64,000 bases of DNA from an uncultured Halieaceae bacterium (GTDB taxonomy: Bacteria > Pseudomonadota > Gammaproteobacteria > Pseudomonadales > Halieaceae). Position numbers and translations under genes: made by a program. The notes under the pieces are model-generated. The model was not told where the DNA came from and did no database searches. It saw nothing but the letters and a program-made list of their open reading frames with translations. Below, piece by piece: positions 51,827 through 61,568 of this stretch; within the stretch, counting starts at the first letter, position 1; the number at the start of each line of letters is the position of its first letter. Where the stretch lies: assembly GCA_938074045.1 (NCBI GenBank), contig CALJGI010000038.1, forward strand, positions 1 to 64,000. The letters are read 5' to 3'.

Positions 51827-53173
51827 CTACAGTCCGCGAGCGTCGCGATTGGCCTCCTCATGACTGAGCGTCATGGCCAATAACCCTATCGCCAACACGC
51901 AGGAACCGGTGAGTAGCATAAATCCACCGTTCCAGCCGAAGGCGTCCACGGTATAACCCATCACGATATTGGCAATCACAGCGCCGCCCAAATAGCCAAA
52001 TATACCGGTCAATCCCGCTGCCGTGCCCGCTGCTTTCTTCGGCACCAGTTCCAATGCATGCAGACCGATCAACATCACCGGACCATAAATAAGAAACCCT
52101 ATGGCAATCAACGCGGCCATATCGATGATCGGCTGTCCCGGAGGATTGAGCCAGTACACCAGCACGGCAACCAGAACCAGCGACATAAACAGAATACCCG
52201 CCGGGGCCCGTCGCCCACCAAACAAGCGGTCACTCATATAACCACACAATAAGGTGCCCGGAATCCCAGCCCATTCATAGAGAAAATAGGCCCAGGAACT
52301 TTGATCAACGGTGAAATCCTTGGCTTCGCTGAGATAGGTTGGTGCCCAGTCCAGTACCCCATAGCGAATGAGGTAGACAAATGCGTTGGCGAAGGCGATA
52401 TACCAAAGTAATCGATTACTGAAGACGTACTTGAAAAAGATATCGCGGCCGCTGAATTCCTGTTCGTGATCCTGTGCGTAGTCGCTGGGATAATCATCGC
52501 GGTAGGCTTCAATCGGCTGTAAACCACAGGACTGGGGGGTATCCCGCAGCGTGACGAGTATCAATCCCCCAATACAGGCGGCCACGGCGGCGGGGACATA
52601 GAAGGCGCTGTGCCAGTCGTTGAACCAGGCCATACCCAGCACAAACAAGGGCCCTATCATACCTCCACCAACGTTATGCGCCACATTCCACACCGACACC
52701 GTGCGGCCACGCTCGTTGCCCGAGAACCAGTGCACAATGGTGCGCCCGCAGGCGGGCCAACCCATTCCCTGCACCCAGCCGTTGGCAAACAGCAGCACAA
52801 ACATCACGGTAACACTGCTGGTGGCCCAGGGTGCGAAGCCAAACAGCAGCATAATACCCGCCGACATCAATAGCCCCGCGGCCATAAAGTAGCGTGGATT
52901 GGAGCGGTCGGACACGCTGCCCATCAGGAATTTACTGAGGCCGTAAGCCACCGACACCGCCGATAAGGCCAGTCCCAGCTCACCCTTGCTATAGCCCTCC
53001 TCCTCAATCAGAAAGGGCATCGCCAGGGAGAAATTCTTGCGCACCAGATAGTAACCCGCATAGCCAACAAAAATCGTCAGGAAAACCTGAAAACGCAGGC
53101 GCTTGTATTCGCTGTCAATTTTATGTTCTGGAAGCGATGCCTGATGGGCAGCGGGTCTGAATATTCCGTACAT
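51827..53173 (-). CDS. GlpT-family organophosphate:phosphate antiporter
   Basis: A 448-residue MFS carrier. The GlpT family residues are present: the arginine in [13 protein letters not shown] (near 45), the histidine in [11 protein letters not shown] (near 165) and the second arginine in [17 protein letters not shown] (near 270). Twelve membrane segments can be counted. Characterised relatives exchange glycerol 3-phosphate or hexose phosphate for phosphate. A GAGGG lies 11 nt ahead of ATG and the gene follows the BCCT-like gene by 6 nt, so the two are co-transcribed. No glpD or glpK is in view. Confidence 0.9.
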   Translation of the reverse strand: MYGIFRPAAHQASLPEHKIDSEYKRLRFQVFLTIFVGYAGYYLVRKNFSLAMPFLIEEEGYSKGELGLALSAVSVAYGLSKFLMGSVSDRSNPRYFMAAGLLMSAGIMLLFGFAPWATSSVTVMFVLLFANGWVQGMGWPACGRTIVHWFSGNERGRTVSVWNVAHNVGGGMIGPLFVLGMAWFNDWHSAFYVPAAVAACIGGLILVTLRDTPQSCGLQPIEAYRDDYPSDYAQDHEQEFSGRDIFFKYVFSNRLLWYIAFANAFVYLIRYGVLDWAPTYLSEAKDFTVDQSSWAYFLYEWAGIPGTLLCGYMSDRLFGGRRAPAGILFMSLVLVAVLVYWLNPPGQPIIDMAALIAIGFLIYGPVMLIGLHALELVPKKAAGTAAGLTGIFGYLGGAVIANIVMGYTVDAFGWNGGFMLLTGSCVLAIGLLAMTLSHEEANRDARGL

Positions 53174-53179
53174 ACTTTA

Positions 53180-54325
53180 TCAGCCCTCGGAGACCGCTTG
53201 CTCGGGTACGCCGAGCAAGGCGCGCCGCTGAAATACCATGACATAGATGACGGCATAAATGCCCACCACCACCAGGCCTATCCATTCGATCTTCAGGGGA
53301 GTGAACTGATACAGAAGCACCAGCAACGAGAGTGCAGCCCAGTTCGCGAGTACGTACTTTTTCTTACCCATCAGATCCGGTGTAATGCGCAGGTTCTGTG
53401 TATAGAGCCTGATCAGTGAATCCAGTGAATTGATCACAAAAATCACGCCGACCACCACCATGGCAATACGCCACCCTGAACCCACCTCAATACCCTGGCT
53501 GAAATAGATGTACAGCACGGAAAACCAGACAGCTATGGGTATAGACGGCACAATCAACAGCGCGAGGAGCAAGTGCCCAGCCTTGATACCCGCCGCAAAT
53601 CGAGCCACAAACTGGCCGATCATAATACTCCAGGCAAACCACCAATACAGATAGAACTGGTGGTATTCCGTAATGGGTGCGACGAACTTATCCAGATTAG
53701 CAAAGTAGGCTCCCAGGTTACTCATTGCTTCAGCAAGTCCGGTGAACCAAGTGCCGGAGCTAATCCAAACGCCGACGATCAACGCAAAAAACAGCCAGGT
53801 AGAAGATACGCTCAGAATCTCTACAAATTTGATATCGGTGCTGGACATGGCTGCCAGCAGGATCACGGTACCCACCAGCGCAAAACGCCACACATCGGGG
53901 ATACCTACAATGTAGTCGGGTAGATAAATCAGGAACAGATAAGCAGTAAAGGCACAGGTCGCGATAATGACAAGATTGTTGGTGAACCTGATTGCCGGAA
54001 TAGCGAACAGTTTCACCCGCGGCTCAACGATGCAAAAGTAAAACGTTGTGAGAAAATAAAAACCCCAGACCAGAAATCCCCAGAAGCCAAACTCCACCGC
54101 CAGCGGGTTGGCAAAACTGTAGGCCGAATCGCTGGCATAGAGTTCGAAATCTACCAACGGAAACATAATAAGACCCACATCGAGCCCTGACGTGAACAGG
54201 ATGGCTATAAAAGTAAAAAATGAAACCGGCACTGTTCCGGTACAGGGGAGATTACGCCACCGGACCGCAAGGAACAGCGAGGTGGCGAGTGTGACCGCGA
54301 TGGCGATCGTTAATATCGTTGACAC
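53180..54325 (-). CDS. Short BCCT-like membrane protein (~11 TM)
   Basis: A 381-residue membrane protein with about eleven hydrophobic segments. It starts with GTG and AGGTGG 5-6 nt upstream. The segment YLYWWFAWSIMIGQFVARFAAG corresponds to the WWxxW...G.F.AR block of BCCT transporters, and the preceding FAV-type helices are similar. The protein is shorter by about 150 residues than a normal BCCT (500-550) and lacks the long N-terminal helices and the ISRGRTIRE tail. It could be a distinct small-BCCT subfamily or a degraded copy; the intact frame and good RBS favour a working gene. It forms a unit with the GlpT-like gene. Confidence 0.65.
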   Translation of the reverse strand: MSTILTIAIAVTLATSLFLAVRWRNLPCTGTVPVSFFTFIAILFTSGLDVGLIMFPLVDFELYASDSAYSFANPLAVEFGFWGFLVWGFYFLTTFYFCIVEPRVKLFAIPAIRFTNNLVIIATCAFTAYLFLIYLPDYIVGIPDVWRFALVGTVILLAAMSSTDIKFVEILSVSSTWLFFALIVGVWISSGTWFTGLAEAMSNLGAYFANLDKFVAPITEYHQFYLYWWFAWSIMIGQFVARFAAGIKAGHLLLALLIVPSIPIAVWFSVLYIYFSQGIEVGSGWRIAMVVVGVIFVINSLDSLIRLYTQNLRITPDLMGKKKYVLANWAALSLLVLLYQFTPLKIEWIGLVVVGIYAVIYVMVFQRRALLGVPEQAVSEG

Positions 54326-54378
54326 TATGCCACCTCGAATTTACGTCTTGTGTTCACAGTTTATCTGCATTTGCGCGG

Positions 54379-55908
54379 TCACAGGTTCTTCGCCTCCAGG
54401 GCCAATCCCGCGTCTGCCCAGGACTGATCAAGTAAGCGGTCACGGGCTGTCTTGTCCTCACGTATGGTTAGATCAAAAAAAGCCAGTGCCTTGGTTTTCT
54501 GGATGAGGTGCGCCAACTCAACATCAATCAGCTTGAACTCTGCACCCTCTTCAAAATAGCGCGCCATGGTGTCCGGCTTGAGCTCTGGCCACCAATAAGT
54601 TCCCGACACACCCAGGCTGGAGTGGTTGGAATCCGCCAACATACCCCAGATAACTGGAGCCTCGCTGGCCTCGTAGGCAGCCCGCAATACAGGGTGGGGG
54701 GAAGCTGCCGAAGGCGCCGGCAGTCCCAGCATTTGCGCGCCGTCAGCACCGAGACCAATGATAAGGTGGTCCTCAGCACCGCTCAGCAAAAATGTGGGTT
54801 TGGTAAATTCACCCAGGGGAAAGCCCCCGCCATCGCTGAGAAGCACGGACTCTTCCCCGGCTGGGACCAAAAACTGTTTGGGTATCGTAGAACGCAGATC
54901 GAGGTATCCCGGAGGTACGACGGAGAAGCCCGCCGTGAATCTAGGCTCCATCCCAAGACCCAGCAATGTGGTCGCTCCGCCAAAGGATCGTCCCACCAGG
55001 CCGATGCGATCAAGATTCAGCCGACCTGCAAAACGCCCCTCTGCCTGCAGACGATCTAGCTCAGCCAGGGCCGCCCGCAAATCGCCCAGACGCTGTAGTA
55101 AAGATGCATCGAGATTGACGGCAAATTCCGGCGATTCCCGCCCCGTCGCCAGCGGCGTATAGCTTTGGCCGTAGGTTTCAATATTGCCGTACACACCATT
55201 CTCGTCCAGCAGTTCCAACACCCCGCTCATACGATCACGAAAATCCGGGTCGCCATCGGCAGCCAGTGCGGGATCAGCGCCGGTCATGGCAAAGGGTGAG
55301 TTGCCGGTATGCTCTGGCGCAATGACCACGTACCCATGTGCAGCCAGGTACTCGCAAACGGTTTCCATATTGTATCGGCTGCCGGCATCCCCATGGGTCA
55401 TCACCACGACGGGAAAGGGTGACGTTGATTGGGCCAGCGGTGCGTCGGTATAGCTGTCGCGCTCCCGGGTAAACAGTTCTTCGATACCCGCATCAATCGT
55501 TTCCTGGTCTACCCCCTCGCGCACTGACTCTGGCGTGAGGTGAAAGAACGTCGTCTGGGTCATCATCATTTGATGTACGGCGCGATTCCCAAACACGTAG
55601 TCGCCGTAGGTCGCTTTCTTGTAACCATCCACGGCATCCTTGGCAACGGGGTACCACAACTCGGTAACCAGCGTGCGCATTCCCGTATCAACCCCTGCAA
55701 CAGAATCAAAGGGGCGGCTTTCGTCGTGGATAAAGAACGTACTGGAACCGACGGCATAAGGTGGACCAGAGGTGGCTGCGGTGGTCTCAACAGCGGTGGT
55801 GCCGGCCGCTTCTGAACCGGCGGTTACTCCAGACTCAGGCGTGGATTGCTGGCAACCCATCAGCCACAACACACCCACCGCCAACCATATTGGCGCACTA
55901 CTTTTCAT
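54379..55908 (-). CDS. Alpha/beta-hydrolase lipoprotein (PAF-acetylhydrolase/dienelactone type)
   Basis: A 509-residue lipoprotein with signal IWLAVGVLWLMGCQQS (Cys ~20). The nucleophile elbow is GLVGRSFGGATTLLG (GxSxG near residue 310). VVVMTHGDAGSRYNMETVCEYLAAHGYVVIAPEH is the oxyanion/early core, and SNHSSLG probably carries the catalytic histidine. It resembles the plasma platelet-activating-factor acetylhydrolase group, which hydrolyses short acyl chains of phospholipids. The start at 55908 is chosen over the ATG 3 nt earlier by SD spacing (GGGAG 6 nt). It follows the PHP-domain gene and precedes the BCCT-like gene on the same strand. Confidence 0.82.
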   Translation of the reverse strand: MKSSAPIWLAVGVLWLMGCQQSTPESGVTAGSEAAGTTAVETTAATSGPPYAVGSSTFFIHDESRPFDSVAGVDTGMRTLVTELWYPVAKDAVDGYKKATYGDYVFGNRAVHQMMMTQTTFFHLTPESVREGVDQETIDAGIEELFTRERDSYTDAPLAQSTSPFPVVVMTHGDAGSRYNMETVCEYLAAHGYVVIAPEHTGNSPFAMTGADPALAADGDPDFRDRMSGVLELLDENGVYGNIETYGQSYTPLATGRESPEFAVNLDASLLQRLGDLRAALAELDRLQAEGRFAGRLNLDRIGLVGRSFGGATTLLGLGMEPRFTAGFSVVPPGYLDLRSTIPKQFLVPAGEESVLLSDGGGFPLGEFTKPTFLLSGAEDHLIIGLGADGAQMLGLPAPSAASPHPVLRAAYEASEAPVIWGMLADSNHSSLGVSGTYWWPELKPDTMARYFEEGAEFKLIDVELAHLIQKTKALAFFDLTIREDKTARDRLLDQSWADAGLALEAKNL

Positions 55909-55910
55909 CA

Positions 55911-58298
55911 TTAGCTCCCATCAACAGACTTTGTCACCCACAGGGGGTTACTGTAGGCCTTTTTACCTTTCATATCTTCAACTTCCACGCTGTACCAGGT
56001 GTCATGTTGCGGGTGAACAGCAAACACAATATCGGCCCGCTCCTCCGGGGCGATCTCACCCGGGGCAAATGTCCGCCGTTGAATTTCAATGCCTCGTTCA
56101 ATCAGTCGAATAGATCTGAGACCATTTACCGCCTGCAGGCCATAGGTCAGCTGCAACGGCTCTGCGCCACTGTGCTCCACTTCACTACCGAACATAAGCC
56201 CGGGAAAGATCAGTGGCCCGAGGCTGGCGTAACTGCGCCCCTGCTTTAGCGCTGCCACAAAAGTGGTCACTGAGGCTGCTTCATCCAGATAGACAAAACT
56301 GCGGGCCTCTCCCGACTTAATACTTTCAAACCAGATGTCATGCACGTCGGAACCCGCTGCCAGGTAAACGCGCTTACCCAGGTTCCAGAGTTGCCATGCG
56401 CTTAACATGGTTTGTTCGTTGCGGCTCCGGGAGGTTTCTATCTCCAGTAAATCAAAGCCCTCGCTGTACTGCCCTGGAATAATATTTCCGGTACCCCCAT
56501 CCCGTGCCTTGCTGTCCAGATAGCCATAATTGGGGTTAAAGGGGTGATTGACCTGAATCACACTGGCGCCGAGTCTGCGGGCCTCGGCGAACACTTCTTG
56601 CACCTCGGCGCTGCCCATGGCGATGTCAGGAGACTCACCAGCAGCGATGGGGTAGGCGTTGAAATGGCCCCAGGATGGTGACAATTCAGTCCCGGCAATA
56701 AAGGGCAAGTCGCGGCCACTGGCAAGCTTCGCCATTTCGGCGTTGTTCACTACCGAGTCGTGATCGCTGAGGAAAGCCAGATCAACGCCTGCAGCCAGCT
56801 CCGACCGCAGCACAAATTCCGGGGGAGTAAACCCATCCAGCACATCGGAATGGTGGTGCAGATCAGCGCTGTACCAACCCTCGTTGGCGGGCCTTGCCAG
56901 CACCGGCACCTGGAGTTTCAGTTGACGCTCTTCACCGGCTACCAGATCGACGGCATTTACCTGTACTTGCGAGGTGAAACCCGCTCCAGCAGATACGCTA
57001 AGGGTCTGCGCCCCCGCTGGCAGGGAAACCCGCAACCGACCGGGCTCGGCGAGCTCGGTGTAGTGTCGCTCTTTGCCAAAGAAGGCTATCACCGGCCGAG
57101 AATCGCCACCGAGTTCCAGCAGCGCATCCAGCGGCGCCCCCGTCGCCTGGCTGACAACGCTGAATTCGACCGCTGCGGCGGCCTGGACGTCATCAAAGTT
57201 CAGCTCTTGATCTCGATTGTCCGCGATGGAAACCGGTACCGCGGCGCCGCGGGTTTTGTGCTTGGCGGTGGCATAGATCTCGTAATCTCCGGCGGGAAGT
57301 CCAAAGGTGTATTCACCTTCTGCGCCGGCCAGGGTCCAGGCAAACACCGCATCATTTTTAAGGGCAATAACGGCAGCACTTTCAGGCGTACTTCCGTCAA
57401 GGGTACGCACACTCCCAGTTAGTTGTCCCGCAGGTAACTCGCGCAGCTCGATATCTGAGGCTGCCATCTCCGCCAGATCGGCACTGCCGTTGATCTCCAG
57501 CCAACCTTCAAATTCCCGACTATCGCCGGGTAGCAGTCGGTGCTCAAGGTAGCGATCCCGACCCCCGTAATCTACGACCTTAGAGAACAGAGTATGCAAG
57601 CCCAAAGTCCAACCTTCAGCGTAGCTGGCGGACCATTTGGCTTGAGCCACGGTATCCGCGACGCCATCCGGGTTATCCGGTGAGTCTATAATCGCCGGGG
57701 GCAGACCGGGCATGCCAAAGGTGGTGCCTCCATTGGGCCAGGCCACGTAACCGGTTCGCAACAACCCGAGATCAGCGCTGCCTTTATGTTTCACCCGCGT
57801 ATACAGACGCACCAGTTTACTGCCGGCTCTGATTTCGAAACGGGTATCCAATTGCACTTCGCCCCAGTCGCGCTGGGATCGGATTACCGCCAACCCGGGG
57901 TTGTGGTGCTCCACAAAAACCCGTTGATAGGTGGTCGGCCAGGCGGACCAGCGGTTGGGCATAAAGTCCACCAGGGAAACAAAATCCGCCTCTGGCTTGC
58001 CATCCCGGAGGATACCGATATCCAGAATACCGCCTCTGGCAACACCCCAGGGAGCGGCGGTATCCACAGCAAAGGACACGGCGAACAAGCCATTGGTCAC
58101 GGTGATATCCCCGGGCGAGCGCGCATCTCCCATGGGGATGGGCGTGGGGCCGGTAAATACTTCCACGGCCGGCATGTTCGCGGTAGCGGATTGGTTTGTT
58201 TGCGGACTGTTGTCGCAGGCAACGAGAAACAGCATGACCAGCAGGGGCCACAACGCTGTGCGAACCCCGTGCACTGAGTTTCGTATCTGGAAAACCAC
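55911..58298 (-). CDS. PHP-domain metallohydrolase lipoprotein (CehA/McbA type)
   Basis: A 795-residue envelope protein. GTG 58298 gives the lipoprotein signal TALWPLLVMLFLVAC; the 24 codons upstream overlap the MFS gene. An N-terminal beta region (to ~290) is followed by a carboxypeptidase-like regulatory domain (LTGSVRTLDGSTPESAAVIAL...LPAGDYEIYATAKH, ~315-370). A PHP domain follows at ~500-720 with metal-ligand motifs DLHHHSD, LSDHDS, GTELSPSWGHFNAYP, VNHPF and AAGSDVHD. PHP proteins are phosphoesterases or carboxyl/carbamate hydrolases; CehA/McbA members are of unknown or pesticide-hydrolysing function. Its stop overlaps the next ATG-ATG by 1 nt. Confidence 0.85.
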   Translation of the reverse strand: MVFQIRNSVHGVRTALWPLLVMLFLVACDNSPQTNQSATANMPAVEVFTGPTPIPMGDARSPGDITVTNGLFAVSFAVDTAAPWGVARGGILDIGILRDGKPEADFVSLVDFMPNRWSAWPTTYQRVFVEHHNPGLAVIRSQRDWGEVQLDTRFEIRAGSKLVRLYTRVKHKGSADLGLLRTGYVAWPNGGTTFGMPGLPPAIIDSPDNPDGVADTVAQAKWSASYAEGWTLGLHTLFSKVVDYGGRDRYLEHRLLPGDSREFEGWLEINGSADLAEMAASDIELRELPAGQLTGSVRTLDGSTPESAAVIALKNDAVFAWTLAGAEGEYTFGLPAGDYEIYATAKHKTRGAAVPVSIADNRDQELNFDDVQAAAAVEFSVVSQATGAPLDALLELGGDSRPVIAFFGKERHYTELAEPGRLRVSLPAGAQTLSVSAGAGFTSQVQVNAVDLVAGEERQLKLQVPVLARPANEGWYSADLHHHSDVLDGFTPPEFVLRSELAAGVDLAFLSDHDSVVNNAEMAKLASGRDLPFIAGTELSPSWGHFNAYPIAAGESPDIAMGSAEVQEVFAEARRLGASVIQVNHPFNPNYGYLDSKARDGGTGNIIPGQYSEGFDLLEIETSRSRNEQTMLSAWQLWNLGKRVYLAAGSDVHDIWFESIKSGEARSFVYLDEAASVTTFVAALKQGRSYASLGPLIFPGLMFGSEVEHSGAEPLQLTYGLQAVNGLRSIRLIERGIEIQRRTFAPGEIAPEERADIVFAVHPQHDTWYSVEVEDMKGKKAYSNPLWVTKSVDGS

Positions 58299-58299
58299 T

Positions 58300-59604
58300 T
58301 TATGCAGCGCTCGCAATAGCGCGGGCAGATGACAGGCGATGCAAGCGCCAGGCGGCCCCACAACCGACAAACCCCATCACCACAATACCACCGAAATAAA
58401 TGGCATAACCGGTTCGTCCCGGCCAGCGTTCGAGAATAGGGCCATTGATCAGCGGCAGGTATATATCCGGCGCGTAACCCACCAGTGAAATCAGTCCAAT
58501 CGCCAGGCCTTTAACGTGCGCAGGTATGCCACAGCTATCGAGTGTGGCCCAGTAAATACCCCGCACCGCATAGGTGAGCAGCCCCACTATCAAAACGATG
58601 CCCAGCATCAGGGCAACACCCACGCCGGCGGGCATCAGGATCATGCCGGCGAGGGACAGCGTGGCCGCCAGCATCAGCCCACCCAGGGTTTTTTCCACAT
58701 TGAATCGGTCACCGATAAAGCCCGCACTGATGGCCCCGATTGGCCGCATCCACAGTTTCGCCACGGTAATGGTTCCCACGGCAACCGCGGTCATGCCGAA
58801 TTCATTCTGTAGATAACCCGAGAAGGAATAGGTCGCCCAAAACAATTGGTAGGCACACAGAATACAGGCGCCGGCCAACCAGATTTCCTCGGTCGCCAGC
58901 ATTCTTTTCACATCCTGCCATTGACTGCGCTTAGATCCGGCTTCAGCAGCCGGGTCTGCGTCAGATTTCACCTCCGCCTCCCCGGAGCCAACTTCCCTGA
59001 CCATGACAACAACCAGCGGCGCCATCAACAGGGCAAAGGCGACATACATATAGATAACCCGCAATAGTGCTGCGGGCGTGTCCCCACCGGTGGCATCCAG
59101 TGAATAGGAAAACCACGCCACGGCAACGGAGGCAAGAATGGCCTCAACCAGACCTCTGCCGCCATCAAGAATACCGAAAAATCGACCCTGCTCATCATGG
59201 CGAGCCAGCAGGGCAACACCCTTGATCAACGCCGCCCAAAAGGTCAGTCCGGCGGCAATGCCCCAACCGGCGAATATCAGCTGTAGCGAAGAGAAGCCGG
59301 GCATGGTTGAGAACCAGAGCCCGAGTAATCCTGTAGCCACCAGGGAAAATGAAATTAGCCAGCGCGGAGGCACGCGATCAGCCAGCCATCCACTGGGTAA
59401 ATAGGTGAGTACAAAGATAGTCCCCAGCATGGCATAACACTGACCGAGCTCGGTGATGGTAATGCCAAAGGACTCGAGGATAGACACTTCAAAATTCTGC
59501 CGCAGGTATATCAGGGGATAGATGGCACCCCCAGCCAGGGTCAGAATCGCCAGTTGGGTGTAACGCGCTAGATTGGATTCAACATCTTGCTCGGATCTCG
59601 ACAC
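58300..59604 (-). CDS. MFS transporter
   Basis: A 434-residue carrier with twelve predicted membrane segments and an inter-domain loop near residues 205-230. The MFS loop motif appears as LPSGWLADRVPPRW (~residue 68). No diagnostic substrate motif is recognised; overall it is closest to metabolite:H+ symporters of the nitrate/phosphate/oxalate-like superfamily branch. Its stop is adjacent to the start of the PHP lipoprotein, so the two are co-transcribed. It probably carries the small product or substrate handled by that hydrolase. Confidence 0.85.
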   Translation of the reverse strand: MSRSEQDVESNLARYTQLAILTLAGGAIYPLIYLRQNFEVSILESFGITITELGQCYAMLGTIFVLTYLPSGWLADRVPPRWLISFSLVATGLLGLWFSTMPGFSSLQLIFAGWGIAAGLTFWAALIKGVALLARHDEQGRFFGILDGGRGLVEAILASVAVAWFSYSLDATGGDTPAALLRVIYMYVAFALLMAPLVVVMVREVGSGEAEVKSDADPAAEAGSKRSQWQDVKRMLATEEIWLAGACILCAYQLFWATYSFSGYLQNEFGMTAVAVGTITVAKLWMRPIGAISAGFIGDRFNVEKTLGGLMLAATLSLAGMILMPAGVGVALMLGIVLIVGLLTYAVRGIYWATLDSCGIPAHVKGLAIGLISLVGYAPDIYLPLINGPILERWPGRTGYAIYFGGIVVMGFVGCGAAWRLHRLSSARAIASAA

Positions 59605-59886
59605 GTGGGCTTACACCTTTTAGTTATTGTATTGGGACCATGCGCACCCGGTATCCAATTGAGCCTCAACAAACCCCGGATGACCTGGTTCCGCTGGCAG
59701 CAACCGGATGGCGGCCGCAGCCAGAGATTGATTGTGCTTGAGTGAGCCAGCGGCGGCAACTCTCGTGCCGTCAGCGAATGTCCCAGGCTGGCCCCATCGA
59801 TAGTCGGTGCCCTGCCACAGGCAGAATTCATTGAACCGTTGGTTTATCGAATCTAGAATGCCTGCTCATCAACAGGGGATTCATCA
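59605..59886. other. 282-bp divergent control region
   Basis: Separates the MFS gene (minus) from the GMC oxidoreductase gene (plus). The open frames here (including an 87-codon minus frame) have no family match by eye and no RBS. A promoter for the GMC gene is predicted at 59831-59859; no equally clear one was found for the minus strand. Confidence 0.5.
59831..59859 (+). promoter_or_regulatory. Sigma70-like promoter for the GMC gene
   Basis: TTGAAC (59831-59836), a 17-bp spacer and TAGAAT (59854-59859), with four or five and five consensus matches. The predicted start is near 59866. An AGGGGA at 59874-59879 lies 7 nt ahead of the GTG start. Confidence 0.65.
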
Positions 59887-61566
59887 GTGACAACAAATAG
59901 CGCCCACGGCATATACGACTACATCATCGTTGGCGCGGGGTCAGCGGGCTGCGTGCTGGCCAATCGCCTCACCGAAGACCCCAACACCCGGGTATTGCTG
60001 CTTGAATCCGGTGGCCGCGACCCCTTCTGGGCCTGGGAAATCCATATGCCGGCAGCGTTGGCCTACCCCATGAACAGCACGCGCTACAACTGGGATTTCC
60101 ATACCGAACCCGAACCCCATCTGGGTGATCGCATCATGCACTGCCCACGCGGCCGGGTACTGGGTGGCTCCTCGGCCATCAATGGCATGGTATACATACG
60201 CGGAAACGCGCTGGACTATGATCGCTGGGCCGAGGAAGACGCCGCATTGTCCCAATGGGACTACAGCCATTGTCTGCCCTATTTCCGCAAGGCCAACACC
60301 TGGGAAGGCGGGGCTAATGATTACCAGGGGGATGCGGGGCCCTTGAAGGTTGCCCGGGGAGTGCCCGCAAGCCCTCTGCACAAGGCCTTCCTCGCAGCAA
60401 CACAACAGGCGGGATATCCCTATACCGACGATATGAACGGGTATCAGCAGGAAGGTTTTGGTCCGATGGACCGCACCACCGGCGGTGGCATCCGCAATTC
60501 AACGTCCGTCGCCTATCTGCGCCCAGTCAGGCAGCGGTCAAATCTGACCGTACAAACCCGGGCCACTGCAACCCGCCTGGTGGTGGACGACACACAGATT
60601 AGCGGCGTTGAGTACACGCGCGGATCCCGCGACTGCGTGGCATCGGCCACCCGCGAAGTTGTTCTCTGTGGCGGTCCGATAAAAAATCCACAACTGCTGA
60701 TGCTGTCCGGCATCGGCCCCGCCGATCAATTGCGGGACCACGGTATTGATCTGGTGGCGGAGCTGCCAGGTGTGGGCGAAAACCTGCAGGATCATCTCGA
60801 AATCTATCTGCAGATGGAGTGCACTCAGCCGGTTTCCCTGTACAAATACTACAACCTGCTGGGCAAAGCTGCAGTCGGCGCCCAGTGGCTGTTCACCCAC
60901 ACTGGCCTTGGCGCGACCAATCATTTCGAGGCGGGCGGGTTTATCCGCAGTCGTCCCGGCGTGCCCCACCCCGATTTGCAGTATCACTTCTTCCCCATGG
61001 CAGTGCGCTACGACGGCCAATCACCCAACAACAGCCACGGTTTCCAGGCTCACGTCGGGCCTATGCGCTCCAAGAGCCGCGGTTGGGTAAAACTCAAGTC
61101 AGGTAATCCGGATGACGCGCCGCGCATCTGCTTCAACTACATGTCACAGGATGAGGACTGGGAGGAATTTCGTGCCTCAATACGTCTCACACGGGAAATA
61201 TTTGCCCAGGAAGCGCTCTCACCCTTTGCAGGACAGGAACTGTCACCGGGTGCGGCGCTGACCACCGATGATGAACTGAACAACTTTTTACGCGACGCTG
61301 TGGAATCGGCTTATCATCCCTCCTGCACCTGCAAAATGGGCAGCGATGACATGGCAGTGGTTGATGCAGAATGCCGTGTCCGGGGTGTAGAGGGTCTGAG
61401 AATTGTCGACTCCTCCATCATGCCTTCTATTGTCAGCGGAAATCTCAACGCACCGACCATCATGATGGCGGAAAAAGCGGCGGATGTTATCGCCGGCAAA
61501 GAGCCGCTGCCAGCTAGCCGTGCCCCTGTTTATCGCGCCAAAGACTATGAGGTGCGCCAGCGCTGA
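59887..61566 (+). CDS. GMC oxidoreductase, choline dehydrogenase (BetA)-like
   Basis: A 559-residue FAD-dependent glucose-methanol-choline family enzyme. YDYIIVGAGSAGCVLANRL is near residue 9, the PRGRVLGGSSAINGMVYIRGNALDYDRW block near 83, and the active-site histidine in YHPSCTCKMG (GMC usual HPVGTCKMG) near 481, with the closing NAPTIMMAEKAADVI. Length and blocks fit BetA and related alcohol dehydrogenases; AlkJ-type enzymes are a possible alternative. The start is GTG with a good SD. It converges with the BCCT transporter gene (2 bp between stops), an arrangement that suggests uptake and oxidation of choline to betaine. Confidence 0.88.
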   Translation: MTTNSAHGIYDYIIVGAGSAGCVLANRLTEDPNTRVLLLESGGRDPFWAWEIHMPAALAYPMNSTRYNWDFHTEPEPHLGDRIMHCPRGRVLGGSSAINGMVYIRGNALDYDRWAEEDAALSQWDYSHCLPYFRKANTWEGGANDYQGDAGPLKVARGVPASPLHKAFLAATQQAGYPYTDDMNGYQQEGFGPMDRTTGGGIRNSTSVAYLRPVRQRSNLTVQTRATATRLVVDDTQISGVEYTRGSRDCVASATREVVLCGGPIKNPQLLMLSGIGPADQLRDHGIDLVAELPGVGENLQDHLEIYLQMECTQPVSLYKYYNLLGKAAVGAQWLFTHTGLGATNHFEAGGFIRSRPGVPHPDLQYHFFPMAVRYDGQSPNNSHGFQAHVGPMRSKSRGWVKLKSGNPDDAPRICFNYMSQDEDWEEFRASIRLTREIFAQEALSPFAGQELSPGAALTTDDELNNFLRDAVESAYHPSCTCKMGSDDMAVVDAECRVRGVEGLRIVDSSIMPSIVSGNLNAPTIMMAEKAADVIAGKEPLPASRAPVYRAKDYEVRQR

Positions 61567-61568
61567 TA

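Noticed and set aside
59640..59741. Small plus-strand open frame (33 codons) in the divergent region, considered as a gene remnant
   Set aside because: No recognisable similarity, no RBS, and the region is explained as a promoter region.
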